From Alkaliflexus imshenetskii DSM 15055 (lineage in GTDB: Bacteria > Bacteroidota > Bacteroidia > Bacteroidales > Marinilabiliaceae), in assembly GCF_000517065.1 (NCBI RefSeq), contig NZ_KI912105.1:4031641-4095640 (forward strand): 64,000 nt of DNA, written 5' to 3'. A program made the translations under genes and the position numbers. Below the pieces are notes generated by a model. It searched no databases and was not told where the DNA came from. It worked only from the letters and a program-made list of their open reading frames with translations. This document shows, piece after piece, positions 1 through 8,681 of this stretch (the first letter of the stretch is position 1; the number at the start of each line of letters is the position of its first letter).

Positions 1-716
1 TTTGACATGTATCCGGTATAGTGCAAAAATGTTCGAGCCAAATAAGCTTTTGCAACCCAACGGTTTGCATGACCATAATCGTTTGAAGCGATTGATCCTG
101 CAGTAATTTCGGGCATGAGGGTAGCCGCCTTTAAAAAATCCTCGGCAATTTGACCAAATGTTTCAGTTAATGACGACCTTGGAACATCGCGTGGAGCTTC
201 AGTTGAATTGATTAATGGCATACCACCGAAAAATCTTGCAGCACGAAACATCAAAAATCCCCTCATAAAATAGGCTTCACCCAGAGCATTATTGCGAAAA
301 CTCTCTGCCTGTGAAGGGGCAGAAAAATAATCTGCAAACGAAACATTTTCAAGGGCTTCAATTATGCTATTGGCACGATAAACGCCATTATAAGTTTCCT
401 GCCACAGCGGACGAAAAGTATCTTCTGACGGGTCGATGAAATTGGCAAGGTTGGCCGCAAAAAGGTCATCGGCACCACCTCCTGAGAACATCAGATCCCC
501 AAGCAAGCTGGCGGCAATATGCTCATCTGCCAATCCGGTATTTGTGTACACATAAAGTGCATTGTAAACACCTGCCATGGCCTCAGAAATATCAGTAGGC
601 GTGCGGTAAAAATTGCCGGTGCTTTTGTTAAAAAGGTTCGTTGTATCAAGATGATCATCGCAACTGATAAAAAGCAAGCCTATGCAAACAGTTGCCAGAT
701 ATATTATTTTTTTCAT
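1..716 (-). CDS. SusD/RagB-family glycan-binding lipoprotein, N-terminal part (cut by window edge)
   Basis: The frame runs from an ATG at 714-716 off the left end of the window, giving about 238 residues without a stop. It begins with a lipoprotein signal (MKKIIYLATVCIGLLFISC, Cys at residue 19), followed by the SusD-type start DDHLDTTNLF and the helical TPR-like region with GEAYFMRGFLMFRAARFFGG, the usual SusD N-terminal signature. SusD proteins sit on the outer face of the outer membrane and hand oligosaccharides to the SusC transporter. It lies 110 bp downstream of a SusC gene on the same strand, so the two form a SusC-SusD pair. The substrate cannot be read from this fragment; the neighbouring GH9 suggests a beta-linked glucan or glucosamine polymer (inference). 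Confidence 0.93.
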   Translation of the reverse strand, partial: MKKIIYLATVCIGLLFISCDDHLDTTNLFNKSTGNFYRTPTDISEAMAGVYNALYVYTNTGLADEHIAASLLGDLMFSGGGADDLFAANLANFIDPSEDTFRPLWQETYNGVYRANSIIEALENVSFADYFSAPSQAESFRNNALGEAYFMRGFLMFRAARFFGGMPLINSTEAPRDVPRSSLTETFGQIAEDFLKAATLMPEITAGSIASNDYGHANRWVAKAYLARTFLHYTGYMS

Positions 717-826
717 TTTATTGTAATTTAATGGTTTACATGCGCCAATCATTGTAATTTAACTGTGTTCTCTTAATGATTTGGCCATCAGAAAAATCCC
801 AAGTTGGAACCTTGTTCAATCAAGAC

Positions 827-3800
827 TTAAAAAGTGACTGTTAGCCCACCCATTACAGTACGAGGTAGAGGATACAGTCCCAAATCGATGCCAGAAGCCC
901 ATGAATCAGGCGCATACCCGACTTCAGGATCCATTCCATCGTATTTTGTGAAAGTGTACAAGTTGTTAACCGAGAGATAAATTGCAGCTGATTGTATCCA
1001 GTTGACTTTGCCAAGCAACTTATCAAAACGGTAGCCAAAAGTCAGGTTAGTAACTCTTAAATAATCGGCATCGTGCATATAAACATCAGAGATGTATGTA
1101 CTATTTGCATTGGCAACGGCACTAAGTCTTGGAAGTCTGTTTGATGTGCCCTCCCCGTGCCAGCGATTGAGTACCGATGAGGGATAGTTCTCCATGGGTG
1201 ATCCGGCGAAATCTCTGTACGACTGCATCACCTGCATACCAGACTTACCCACAAGCGTTGTATTTACATAAAACCCCTTGAATTCAGCATTTAGTTGAAG
1301 CCCCATCTCAAAATCGGGATGCGGACTGCCAAGTTTCACCTTGTCATTGTCATCAATAATACCATCGTTGTTCTGATCCACAAATCTTAAATCTCCGGGT
1401 CTTCGCGGCACGTCAGCTTCAGAGCCTATAACAATTGGCGATCCATTTGCCGTGACGTAATTATCCACATCCTGCTGATTTTGCAGCACACCATTGGTTT
1501 TGAATCCGTAGAAATAGCCTATTGGCTGACCTACCGATACGCGCGACACATAAGCAGTTCCCTGCGACAACGCATTTGGTTCGCCAATGATAATACCTTC
1601 AGCATTATCCAGACGGGTAACTTTATTCACGTTTTTGGCGCCACTTATTGAAAACCCATACTTTAAGTCGCCAATGTTATCATTCCATGATATGGCTAAC
1701 TCAAAGCCTTTATTCTGCACATCGCCACCATTTATATAGGGAGCACCTGCACCACTGGTACCAAGAATAGGTGCCTTTACAAGCCAATCTTTTGTTGTTT
1801 TCTTATACCAATCGAGGTTTAATCCCATTCGGGAGTTGAACATTCTGGCATCTAATCCAAAATTTAACTGTTCCGAAGTTTCCCACTTCACATTAGAATT
1901 TGGTATATTTTCAGGGATTGCTGTTCCCGATGACACAAGCTTATCAGACCCAAAATAGTAACCTTTGGACAGGTAGCTAATGTTTGAGGCATAGATAAAA
2001 TTGGGGATTGACTGGTTACCATTCTGTCCCCAGCTGGCACGTATCTTACCAAACGTTAACCAATCGATTCCGGACAAGAACTCCTCTTCGGTAAAATTCC
2101 ATCCGGTTGACACAGATGGAAAATAACCCCATCGGTTTTCTTTTGTGAAATTTGAAGAACCATCGGCACGAAAAGTCACATCGAGCATGTACTTTTCAGA
2201 GTAGTTGTATGACAATCGACTCATATAAGACATTAAACCACCACCCTGAGCAGCCCAATCTCTTCCGGAAGCACTGATATCACCAACACTTTCAACCACC
2301 TGCACATTATCCAGATAAGCATACTGCGGTAAACCAAATGCAGTTTTTGCCTTTGAGGCACTTACATTTGTACTCAAAACGTTTTTAAGCATCTCAGTAC
2401 CTGCCAACACATTAAATTTATGATTCTCGATTCTCCAATCGTAAGTTAACGTAATTGTCCAGGTATAATTCACGCCCTGATACATTGATTGTGTAACCCC
2501 ATCGTTTGGCCGGCGCGACAAATCGCCGAGTTCATACACCGGATTATATGAGCGGTTATGGCCAAACCATGAATTAACGCCAAACGAAGAGCGATATCTT
2601 AAATCCTTCACCGGTTCAAGAACAGCATAAGCATTTCCATTAATGGAGTTTCCTTTTCCCCAGTTATAGTTGCTGTTAAAATACATTCGCGCAACCGGAT
2701 TATGTTGATTTCTGGAGATGCCTTCGAGTGTCGGACCATATCCATTTGTAAGTCTATTAATTTCGTGCCGGTCGTAATGCAATGGCATAAACGGGTTGGC
2801 TACAATGGCATTGTGAAGGTCGTTCCAATATATATCGCCAGTTGCAACGGTTCTGTTTTGCGTGTTAGTATAGGTAAAATTCTCTCCTATGGTAAGCACG
2901 TTGTGCCTCTCGTTTTTAAAGAGAATCATTTCAGTATTCAAACGGGCAGTTATACGTCGATATCCAGCATTGGTGATATCACCACCGATGATGCCATCCT
3001 GATCAAAATAAGAAAACCCCAGTGCATAGGTTACATCCTCGCTTGCTCCAGTAATATTTACCGAATGACTCTGCATAGGCGCATTTGATTTTGTCATCTC
3101 TTTTACCCAATCGGTTCCGGTCCAGCCATTTTGCAGTTTATCCCAAACATGCTGGCCATACTCTGTGCCAATATTCCCAGGAAACGTGCTATTTAAATAA
3201 GCATTTCCATTAACAATCATATGCTCCCAATCGAAAGGCGTTGCACCATCGTTGATACGGGCTTCATTAAAAATATACATATACTCCTGAGCGTTAAGCA
3301 CCGAAGGCTTTTTATAGAGATTTTGAACGCCATAGTATGCATCATAGGTAACTCTTGGTTTAGCACCGGCTCGTCCTTTTCGGGTAGTTACCAATATTAC
3401 GCCATTTGCGGCCCGTGAGCCATAAATGGCCGCTGAAGCAGCATCTTTGAGCACATCAATTGATTCAATATCTGAAGAGCTTAAGTGATTAATGTTTGAA
3501 ACCGCTACACCATCAACAATGTATAGAGGTGCAGCATCGCCAATGGTTCCCATTCCACGGATGGTAACTTTAGTTCCAGCACCGGGCGCTCCATGATTTC
3601 GGGTGACTTGCACACCGGGCGCAACACCCTGCAAGGCCTCCATTGCAGTGGAAGTATTTAGCTCTGCAATCTGCTCACCTCTAATGTTTACATTTGCACC
3701 TGTTACAAGAGCTCTGCGCTGTACCCCGTAGCCAATGACTACTACCTCGTCTAAATCTGACAAAAAATCGCGCATAACGATATTAAGTTGAGAAGCAGTA

Positions 3801-4051
3801 CCAACCAAGACCTCCTGTGTCTCCATTCCAACGAATGAAAACACCAAAACAGAGTGGCCACCATTCACATCAATTGAGTAGCGACCGTCAAAATCAGTAA
3901 CGACTCCATTTGTCGTACCCTTTTCCATAACGGTTAGTCCGGGCACAGGCTCATTTTTGGTATCCGTTACGATACCACTGACGCGTTGCTGAGCATACGT
4001 TGTAAGGCCAAACAAAAGGCTGAGAATCAACAACAGGTTTTTTCTTTTCAT
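827..4051 (-). CDS. SusC/RagA-family TonB-dependent outer-membrane transporter
   Basis: This 1074-residue protein has a type I signal (MKRKNLLLILSLLFGLTTYA), then a carboxypeptidase-D-like repeat (VSGIVTDTKNEPVPGLTV), then a plug domain with VVVIGYGVQRR, IRGMGTIGDAAPLYIVDG and VLKDAASAAIYGSRAANG, all SusC hallmarks. The rest is beta-barrel, ending in the aromatic residue of GLTVTF. The frame is open up to 4099, but the ATG at 4049-4051 gives the proper signal peptide and is chosen. It imports oligosaccharides bound by the SusD encoded 110 bp downstream. It is divergent from the GH9 gene; the 587-bp region between them holds LacI-operator-like palindromes. The family is certain, the substrate is not. 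Confidence 0.95.
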   Translation of the reverse strand: MKRKNLLLILSLLFGLTTYAQQRVSGIVTDTKNEPVPGLTVMEKGTTNGVVTDFDGRYSIDVNGGHSVLVFSFVGMETQEVLVGTASQLNIVMRDFLSDLDEVVVIGYGVQRRALVTGANVNIRGEQIAELNTSTAMEALQGVAPGVQVTRNHGAPGAGTKVTIRGMGTIGDAAPLYIVDGVAVSNINHLSSSDIESIDVLKDAASAAIYGSRAANGVILVTTRKGRAGAKPRVTYDAYYGVQNLYKKPSVLNAQEYMYIFNEARINDGATPFDWEHMIVNGNAYLNSTFPGNIGTEYGQHVWDKLQNGWTGTDWVKEMTKSNAPMQSHSVNITGASEDVTYALGFSYFDQDGIIGGDITNAGYRRITARLNTEMILFKNERHNVLTIGENFTYTNTQNRTVATGDIYWNDLHNAIVANPFMPLHYDRHEINRLTNGYGPTLEGISRNQHNPVARMYFNSNYNWGKGNSINGNAYAVLEPVKDLRYRSSFGVNSWFGHNRSYNPVYELGDLSRRPNDGVTQSMYQGVNYTWTITLTYDWRIENHKFNVLAGTEMLKNVLSTNVSASKAKTAFGLPQYAYLDNVQVVESVGDISASGRDWAAQGGGLMSYMSRLSYNYSEKYMLDVTFRADGSSNFTKENRWGYFPSVSTGWNFTEEEFLSGIDWLTFGKIRASWGQNGNQSIPNFIYASNISYLSKGYYFGSDKLVSSGTAIPENIPNSNVKWETSEQLNFGLDARMFNSRMGLNLDWYKKTTKDWLVKAPILGTSGAGAPYINGGDVQNKGFELAISWNDNIGDLKYGFSISGAKNVNKVTRLDNAEGIIIGEPNALSQGTAYVSRVSVGQPIGYFYGFKTNGVLQNQQDVDNYVTANGSPIVIGSEADVPRRPGDLRFVDQNNDGIIDDNDKVKLGSPHPDFEMGLQLNAEFKGFYVNTTLVGKSGMQVMQSYRDFAGSPMENYPSSVLNRWHGEGTSNRLPRLSAVANANSTYISDVYMHDADYLRVTNLTFGYRFDKLLGKVNWIQSAAIYLSVNNLYTFTKYDGMDPEVGYAPDSWASGIDLGLYPLPRTVMGGLTVTF

Positions 4052-4229
4052 AGCATTGCTGTTAGTTAAAATTGTTTGAATCGGTTTGAGAAGACTCATC
4101 GTTGAATGAATATTCCATTTAAATCATTGTCATTCAGATGTAAACCCTAGGGTTATTCCAACTTATCCTCGTTAGGAATACTGGTATTGCGCAAACTTCT
4201 GTACAAAACTGTTAATTTTTACAATCAAA

Positions 4230-4243
4230 TGCAAGCGATTGCA
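4230..4243. promoter_or_regulatory. LacI-family operator-like palindrome
   Basis: TGCAAGCGATTGCA has 5-bp inverted arms (TGCAA/TTGCA) around a central CG, the form recognised by LacI/GalR-family regulators (TGCAANCGNTTGCA). It ends 12 bp before the -7 element TACATTTG, so it occupies the place where a -33 TTG would lie; no well-spaced TTG is present. A regulator bound here could either block or replace the -33 contact. No LacI-family gene lies in the window. Confidence 0.55.
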
Positions 4244-4255
4244 CAATTTATTTTA

Positions 4256-4263
4256 TACATTTG
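4256..4263 (+). promoter_or_regulatory. Bacteroidota -7 element (TACATTTG)
   Basis: This matches TAnnTTTG exactly on the plus strand, facing the GH9 gene. The expected start of transcription is about 4270, leaving a leader of roughly 370 nt before the ATG at 4639. The usual TTG is not found 19-22 nt upstream; the palindrome at 4230-4243 lies there instead. Confidence 0.45.
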
Positions 4264-4450
4264 CATTTCCAACATCAGAATCAAACAATTTTAATCGTTC
4301 ATTAAACCTATTAAGAGGCATCATTTAAACAGCTTTAGAGAAGATTTCAAAAAAATAAACAGTCATAAGTACGCTTTATCTGTGGTTTAAGCAAAACTTA
4401 TTTAATTGTGAAGCCACATAAATCACACAGCTTATGCAAAACAAAACCAG

Positions 4451-4464
4451 TGCAATTGCTTGCA
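4451..4464. promoter_or_regulatory. Second TGCAA-N4-TTGCA palindrome
   Basis: TGCAATTGCTTGCA has the same 5-bp arms as 4230-4243 but a TTGC centre instead of NCGN. It lies 221 bp from the first site, a distance compatible with looping by a tetrameric regulator. A similar TGCAA-N4-TTGCA string at 22289-22302 is simply a terminator stem, so arms alone are weak evidence. Confidence 0.3.
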
Positions 4465-4638
4465 TTCTTTCAGACAAAATAGAAAATATTACATATTACA
4501 ACCAGGAATAATGGATAAAATCTGAATGTTGATAAGGAAACTAAGCGCTTGTATTGTTAAAATTCTTTAACAAAAAAACTGGAGTTTTTAAGTCAGTCAT
4601 TAAAATTGAAAATTGTATAACTTTAATAACAGCGAGGT

Positions 4639-6429
4639 ATGAAAACGAAGATCTATGTTTTAATCATGTTTACATTGATTCTATTTTATCAATGCGTAGA
4701 ACACAAAACAAATAACATGAATGGCATTTTACTGGTAAACCATATTGGTTATGACACGCATGGTGCAAAAAGACTAATATTTCAAACCAATGAAACAACA
4801 AAGCCTGACATATTCAAACTCATCAATCGAAATGGAGATGTTGTTTATTCAGGCGTATTCTCAGAAGGTGGTGTAACAGCCAATTGGTACACCGGGTCGG
4901 CCTTTGCCGGCGACTTTTCTGAATTCAACACACCGGGTGACTACAAAGCACAGGTAAAGTACTTGGGGAACACCATCGAGAGTGAGTATTTTTCCATCAA
5001 CAAAAACATTCTGCCATCTTCTACTTTAGACCTATTGGTTTCAGGGATTAATTCGCAGAGAAATGCAGGCGTATATGAGGAGACAGATAAACAAATGAGC
5101 TTTTTTGGAGACAGAACAGACATCGTTGATGTGAGTGGCGGATGGTACGATGCTTCGGGTGACAGAAGCAAGTATTTAAGTCATCTCAGCTATGCCAACT
5201 TCATGAATCCCCAACAAGCTCCCATGATTGTTTGGAACTTTCTGGAAGCTGCCCAACAACTTGAAAGAGCTAATTTTAACACATCGGGTAGTGCACGGGC
5301 AAAAATGGTAAAGGAAGCGATTCATGGCGCTGACTGGCTTGTAAGAATGCAAGATGCGAGCGGATATTTCTATATTAATGTATTCGACAACTGGTCGTGG
5401 GATCCTTTAAAAAGAGAGATTTCTGCCTACATTGGTCAGGAAGGCTACAAAAACGACAATTACCAGGCAGGTTACCGCGAAGGCGGAGCTATGGCCATTG
5501 CAGCACTGGCAAGGGCGGCAGCTAATGAATTAAACGGGGAGTTTTCTGCTGAGACTTATCTTTTGGCAGCTAAGAAGGGTTTTCACCACCTCGAAAAAAG
5601 CAATTTGCAATACATTGCCAACGGTAAAGAGAATATCATAGATGATTATTGCGCACTTTTGGCAGCAACAGAGCTTTACTATGCCACTTCAGATGAGATT
5701 TATTTAAATGCTGCACGCAAACGAATGAACCAGTTGACAAACAGAATTACCGATGATAATAACGTAAAAGGGTATTGGCGAGCGGATGATGACAATATGC
5801 GTCCATATTTTCATGCAGCTGAAGCAGGATTGCCAATAATATCTCTGGTAAGGTATCTTGAAATTGAAAAAGACATTCTCAACCGGGACAAAGCAATACA
5901 GGCAATTTCAGATGCGGTAAACTTTGAGCTCAGTGTTACCGGGGAGGTTAACAACCCTTTTGGATACGCTCGGCAATATGTGAAAGCCACGAATGAAGCA
6001 GAGAAACGTACCGCATTTTTTATCCCTCAAAACAACGAAACAGGCTATTGGTGGCAAGGCGAAAATGCCAGATTGGCCTCATTGGCAGCTGCTCTTTACA
6101 TGGCACAGCCATACATCAATCAATCAAAAAGAAGTGATGCATCACTCTATGCCTCAAATCAGATAAACTGGATTTTGGGACTAAACCCTTATGATATGTG
6201 TATGGTCGATGGCATTGGCCGGAACAATCCGAAGTACACCGAAGGCGATGGCGAATTAAATGTAAAAGGCTGCGTATGTAATGGCATAACAGCTGGTATT
6301 GGTGACGAAACAAACATCGCCTTCAGACCCGAACCTTACGGAAACGACCCTTCGCATAAATGGAGATGGGCTGAACAATGGTTACAACATGGCTCATGGC
6401 TGATGCTGGCAATTGCCTCATCATTGTGA
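4639..6429 (+). CDS. Secreted GH9-family glycoside hydrolase lipoprotein (cellulase-like, possibly exo-beta-glucosaminidase)
   Basis: The 596-residue protein has a short lipoprotein signal with Cys19 (LILFYQC), an N-terminal Ig-like domain of the CelD_N type (about residues 28-120, starting ILLVNHIGYD), then the (alpha/alpha)6 GH9 barrel. The GGWYDASGD motif at 168-175 carries the GH9 aspartates (Asp171, Asp175). NETGYWWQGENARL (466-479) and WILGLNPYDM (511-520) fit the C-terminal half. The motif variants and the neighbouring nagB/deacetylase genes resemble GH9 exo-beta-D-glucosaminidases of chitin/chitosan loci more than classical endoglucanases; this is inference. It lies 99 bp upstream of the barrel-like protein gene, probably in one transcript, and is divergent from susC. 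Confidence 0.88.
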   Translation: MKTKIYVLIMFTLILFYQCVEHKTNNMNGILLVNHIGYDTHGAKRLIFQTNETTKPDIFKLINRNGDVVYSGVFSEGGVTANWYTGSAFAGDFSEFNTPGDYKAQVKYLGNTIESEYFSINKNILPSSTLDLLVSGINSQRNAGVYEETDKQMSFFGDRTDIVDVSGGWYDASGDRSKYLSHLSYANFMNPQQAPMIVWNFLEAAQQLERANFNTSGSARAKMVKEAIHGADWLVRMQDASGYFYINVFDNWSWDPLKREISAYIGQEGYKNDNYQAGYREGGAMAIAALARAAANELNGEFSAETYLLAAKKGFHHLEKSNLQYIANGKENIIDDYCALLAATELYYATSDEIYLNAARKRMNQLTNRITDDNNVKGYWRADDDNMRPYFHAAEAGLPIISLVRYLEIEKDILNRDKAIQAISDAVNFELSVTGEVNNPFGYARQYVKATNEAEKRTAFFIPQNNETGYWWQGENARLASLAAALYMAQPYINQSKRSDASLYASNQINWILGLNPYDMCMVDGIGRNNPKYTEGDGELNVKGCVCNGITAGIGDETNIAFRPEPYGNDPSHKWRWAEQWLQHGSWLMLAIASSL

Positions 6430-6528
6430 TGGGAAATCAGTACCATGAACTACATCTGTCAAACAACAGGAATTGCATCAATAGTAACAGTTCGTATTAT
6501 ATGAGATTTAACACCTAACAATATTTTC

Positions 6529-7365
6529 ATGAAAAAGCAGAACACTCTAATAATCATCACAATACTTGTCTGGTCAAGTTTCGCAACCATTTCACCAATT
6601 AACGGACAAACCAGTAGCTCCAAACTTATATCATTGTGGAACCACGAAACCCATCTTGACATCTCAAGTCTGGTGTCTGAATTGGGATTTAATCTGGTTT
6701 GGACACATGACGCGGCATACAACGGACAGCAGTGGGAGGACACGCACATGTACAAATGTCTGCAAGTCCCAGGAGTTGATTATGTTCTTGCTAAAATTGA
6801 ACGTGCAGCCTGGGGATGGACGCAGGAAGAATCGGTAAGACATGCTAAATGGATTGCCCAGCTATCATTGGAACATAGTGGCATTTTTGGGCTTTACCTA
6901 AACGATTTTTACGATGAAATAGAAGATGGAATCAGAACAGAAGAGCAATGGAGGGAGATTATTGAGGCGGCAAAAAGCGTAAACCCAAAACTGAAATTAA
7001 TTGCACCCCATTATCCGCATCGCAATCAAGGAAGACATGCCTTTGACTTTCCAATTGACGGGATTATTCTAAACATCTGGGGCAACACCCCGGAAATCAT
7101 GGCAAATGCAGAAGAACATCTTGCGGCAGGATTGGCGCATCACCCAAATCGTTTTGTGATAGCAGGATTATATCTTAAGTCGGGGATGGATGGTGGCAGA
7201 TGGCTAACTGAAGATGAGTTCAAAAGCGTGCTGAAACACTATGTGACAATGCTCAATAATAATAAAATAGCTGGCGTGCGTATATTTAGTGCAGGCCAGC
7301 TTTATGAGCGCCCCGAATATATACACTGGGCAAAAGAGGTGTTTAAGGATATTGATAAGAAATAA
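6529..7365 (+). CDS. Secreted TIM-barrel-like protein of unknown function
   Basis: I do not recognise a named family. The 278 residues start with a signal peptide (about residues 1-26, ending near INGQ). Alternating strand/helix segments, with motifs such as LGFNLVWTHD, IFGLYLNDFYDE, LKLIAPHYPH, IDGIILNIWG and FVIAGLYLKSG, look like successive strands of a beta/alpha barrel with acidic residues at strand ends (Asp in LNDFYDE, Glu further on). That pattern is typical of glycoside hydrolases, but no catalytic pair can be assigned. It follows the GH9 gene by 99 bp on the same strand and ends before a strong terminator, so it probably works on the same glycan in the periplasm or outside the cell. 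Confidence 0.75.
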   Translation: MKKQNTLIIITILVWSSFATISPINGQTSSSKLISLWNHETHLDISSLVSELGFNLVWTHDAAYNGQQWEDTHMYKCLQVPGVDYVLAKIERAAWGWTQEESVRHAKWIAQLSLEHSGIFGLYLNDFYDEIEDGIRTEEQWREIIEAAKSVNPKLKLIAPHYPHRNQGRHAFDFPIDGIILNIWGNTPEIMANAEEHLAAGLAHHPNRFVIAGLYLKSGMDGGRWLTEDEFKSVLKHYVTMLNNNKIAGVRIFSAGQLYERPEYIHWAKEVFKDIDKK

Positions 7366-7382
7366 AATCTCCCAGAAGTTCT

Positions 7383-7515
7383 TTAAAATGTATAATAAAT
7401 GAGCGTTGAAGATTTTTAGACTATTAGATATTTAGACAGATAGACAAGATTATGCAGATTACGAGATCAATCTAATCATTTATTCAACTACCCAATCTGG
7501 TAAAAATCTAATAAT
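7383..7515. repeat. Diverged copy A of the dispersed intergenic repeat
   Basis: This non-coding stretch shares TTAGACTATTAGAT (7416-7429) exactly with copy B (37741-37754), and ATTTAGACagATagACAAGAT with the corresponding parts of copies B and C. Its ends are eroded; the CTGTTTAAAT terminus of the other copies is not clear here. It lies between the barrel-protein gene and the terminator at 7574. Confidence 0.55.
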
Positions 7516-7573
7516 CATCACATCAATAACGTGTTATTGAAACAAAACACAATTTACTACTTAAACATTTTAG

Positions 7574-7616
7574 AAAAACTGCGCGGCTGAAATAATCAAC
7601 CGCGCAGTCTTTTTTT
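7574..7616. terminator. Bidirectional intrinsic terminator
   Basis: A 9-bp GC-rich perfect stem (ACTGCGCGG 7578-7586 with CCGCGCAGT 7600-7608) is followed by T7 on the plus strand and preceded by A5, so it can stop both the GH9 transcript and the convergent nagB transcript. Confidence 0.9.
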
Positions 7617-7641
7617 GCGAATTAAAACGGGCCAATGTGCA

Positions 7642-8427
7642 TTAATTCACAACCCTCTCAATGTCCTTGAAATATTTGTATGTTCCAACTCTTAGTTCCG
7701 AAACAGCTTCTTCGTCGCACACAATTATGCCTTTGGGGTGCATTTGAAGAACTGTAATTGGCCACATGTGGCTCACAGCGCCTTCCACGGCTTGTTGCAG
7801 GGCTCTGGCTTTTCTGTGACCATTCACCATAATAACGACCTCACTGGCCTGCATAATGGTAGCAACCCCAACAGTAATAGCCTTTTTCGGTACCAAACCC
7901 GGTTTATCATCAAAAAAACGGGCATTGGCATTGACTGTAGGCTGAGTTAACGTTTTCACACGCGTAACCGACTGAAATGAGGAGCCTGGTTCATTAAAGG
8001 CAATGTGCCCATCCTCTCCTACTCCTCCTAAAAACAAGTCGATGCCACCATATTTAGCAATCTGCTCTTCATATCTTAAGCACTCCTCTGAGACATCTTC
8101 AGCCAATCCGTTAGGTATGTTTATATTCTCTGGTCGGATGTCAATTGAACTAAAAAAATTATCGTGCATAAAAGTATGATAACTTTGTGGGTGCGAGGAG
8201 TGCAAACCAATATACTCGTCCATATTAAAGGTCACTACATTATTAAATGAGACTTTTCCTTCTCTGTACAAGCAAATAAGCTCCTTATAAATACCCAGAG
8301 GAGACGATCCGGTGGGCAGACCCAAAACAAAGGGTTTTTCTTTTGTGTGAACATTAATCCGATGTGCAACATATTGTGCAATCCAACTTGCTGCCTGAGC
8401 ATAAGTATCCTGAATAATCAATCGCAT
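7642..8427 (-). CDS. nagB: Glucosamine-6-phosphate deaminase
   Basis: This cytoplasmic enzyme converts glucosamine-6-phosphate to fructose-6-phosphate and ammonia, the last step of amino-sugar catabolism. The 261 residues are the normal NagB length. The phosphate loop LGLPTGSSP (36-44), NMDEY with the catalytic Asp70, and GGVGEDGHIAFNEPGSS with Asp139, His141 and Glu146 are all present. The start is set at MRLI (ATG 8425-8427), matching other NagB proteins; two extra residues (MLM) are possible. A hairpin (8447-8467) lies in the leader and a -7 element at 8553-8560. It lies downstream of the NagB/PIG-L fusion gene on the same strand. Confidence 0.97.
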   Translation of the reverse strand: MRLIIQDTYAQAASWIAQYVAHRINVHTKEKPFVLGLPTGSSPLGIYKELICLYREGKVSFNNVVTFNMDEYIGLHSSHPQSYHTFMHDNFFSSIDIRPENINIPNGLAEDVSEECLRYEEQIAKYGGIDLFLGGVGEDGHIAFNEPGSSFQSVTRVKTLTQPTVNANARFFDDKPGLVPKKAITVGVATIMQASEVVIMVNGHRKARALQQAVEGAVSHMWPITVLQMHPKGIIVCDEEAVSELRVGTYKYFKDIERVVN

Positions 8428-8446
8428 AAGCATACATTTTTTTAGG

Positions 8447-8467
8447 TTGGGGAATTAAACTCCCCAA
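8447..8467 (-). promoter_or_regulatory. Hairpin in the nagB leader
   Basis: A 7-bp stem (TTGGGGA with TCCCCAA, 7-nt loop) ends 20 nt before the nagB ATG. It is followed by an A-run, not a T-run, on the transcript, so it is not a normal terminator. It may affect translation or message stability; function unknown. Confidence 0.4.
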
Positions 8468-8552
8468 ACACAATTAGTAATAAAGTGTGATGTTATGCGC
8501 GTACCAGTAAAAGAAGTCAGAAAACTTACCTGCCTGTGATGAAGTTCGAGTG

Positions 8553-8560
8553 CAAATATA
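8553..8560 (-). promoter_or_regulatory. nagB -7 element
   Basis: On the minus strand this reads TATATTTG, an exact TAnnTTTG. Transcription would start near 8545, giving a leader of about 118 nt that contains the hairpin at 8447-8467. No TTG is found at the usual distance. Confidence 0.5.
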
Positions 8561-8681
8561 GCACATTTTCTTCAACTATAGTCACGCTTTGCGGCATCAA
8601 TAAAACACTCATGTGAAATATTGATAACCAACTCAATTTTCAACACAAAACCAAGAAACAAACAACTGTATAATTGGCAAA

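Larger units (their letters stand above)
4052..4638. promoter_or_regulatory. Divergent regulatory region between susC and the GH9 gene
   Basis: This 587-bp AT-rich stretch has no credible ORF. Going rightward it carries a LacI-type palindrome (4230-4243), a TACATTTG -7 element (4256-4263) and a second TGCAA-N4-TTGCA palindrome (4451-4464). I see no TAnnTTTG element for susC on the minus strand. The GH9 start is 375 bp beyond the -7 element, so either the leader is long or a closer promoter is missed. Confidence 0.6.

Noticed and set aside
2702-3088. 128-codon plus-strand frame
   Set aside because: Antisense to the susC gene barrel region; no protein-like features.
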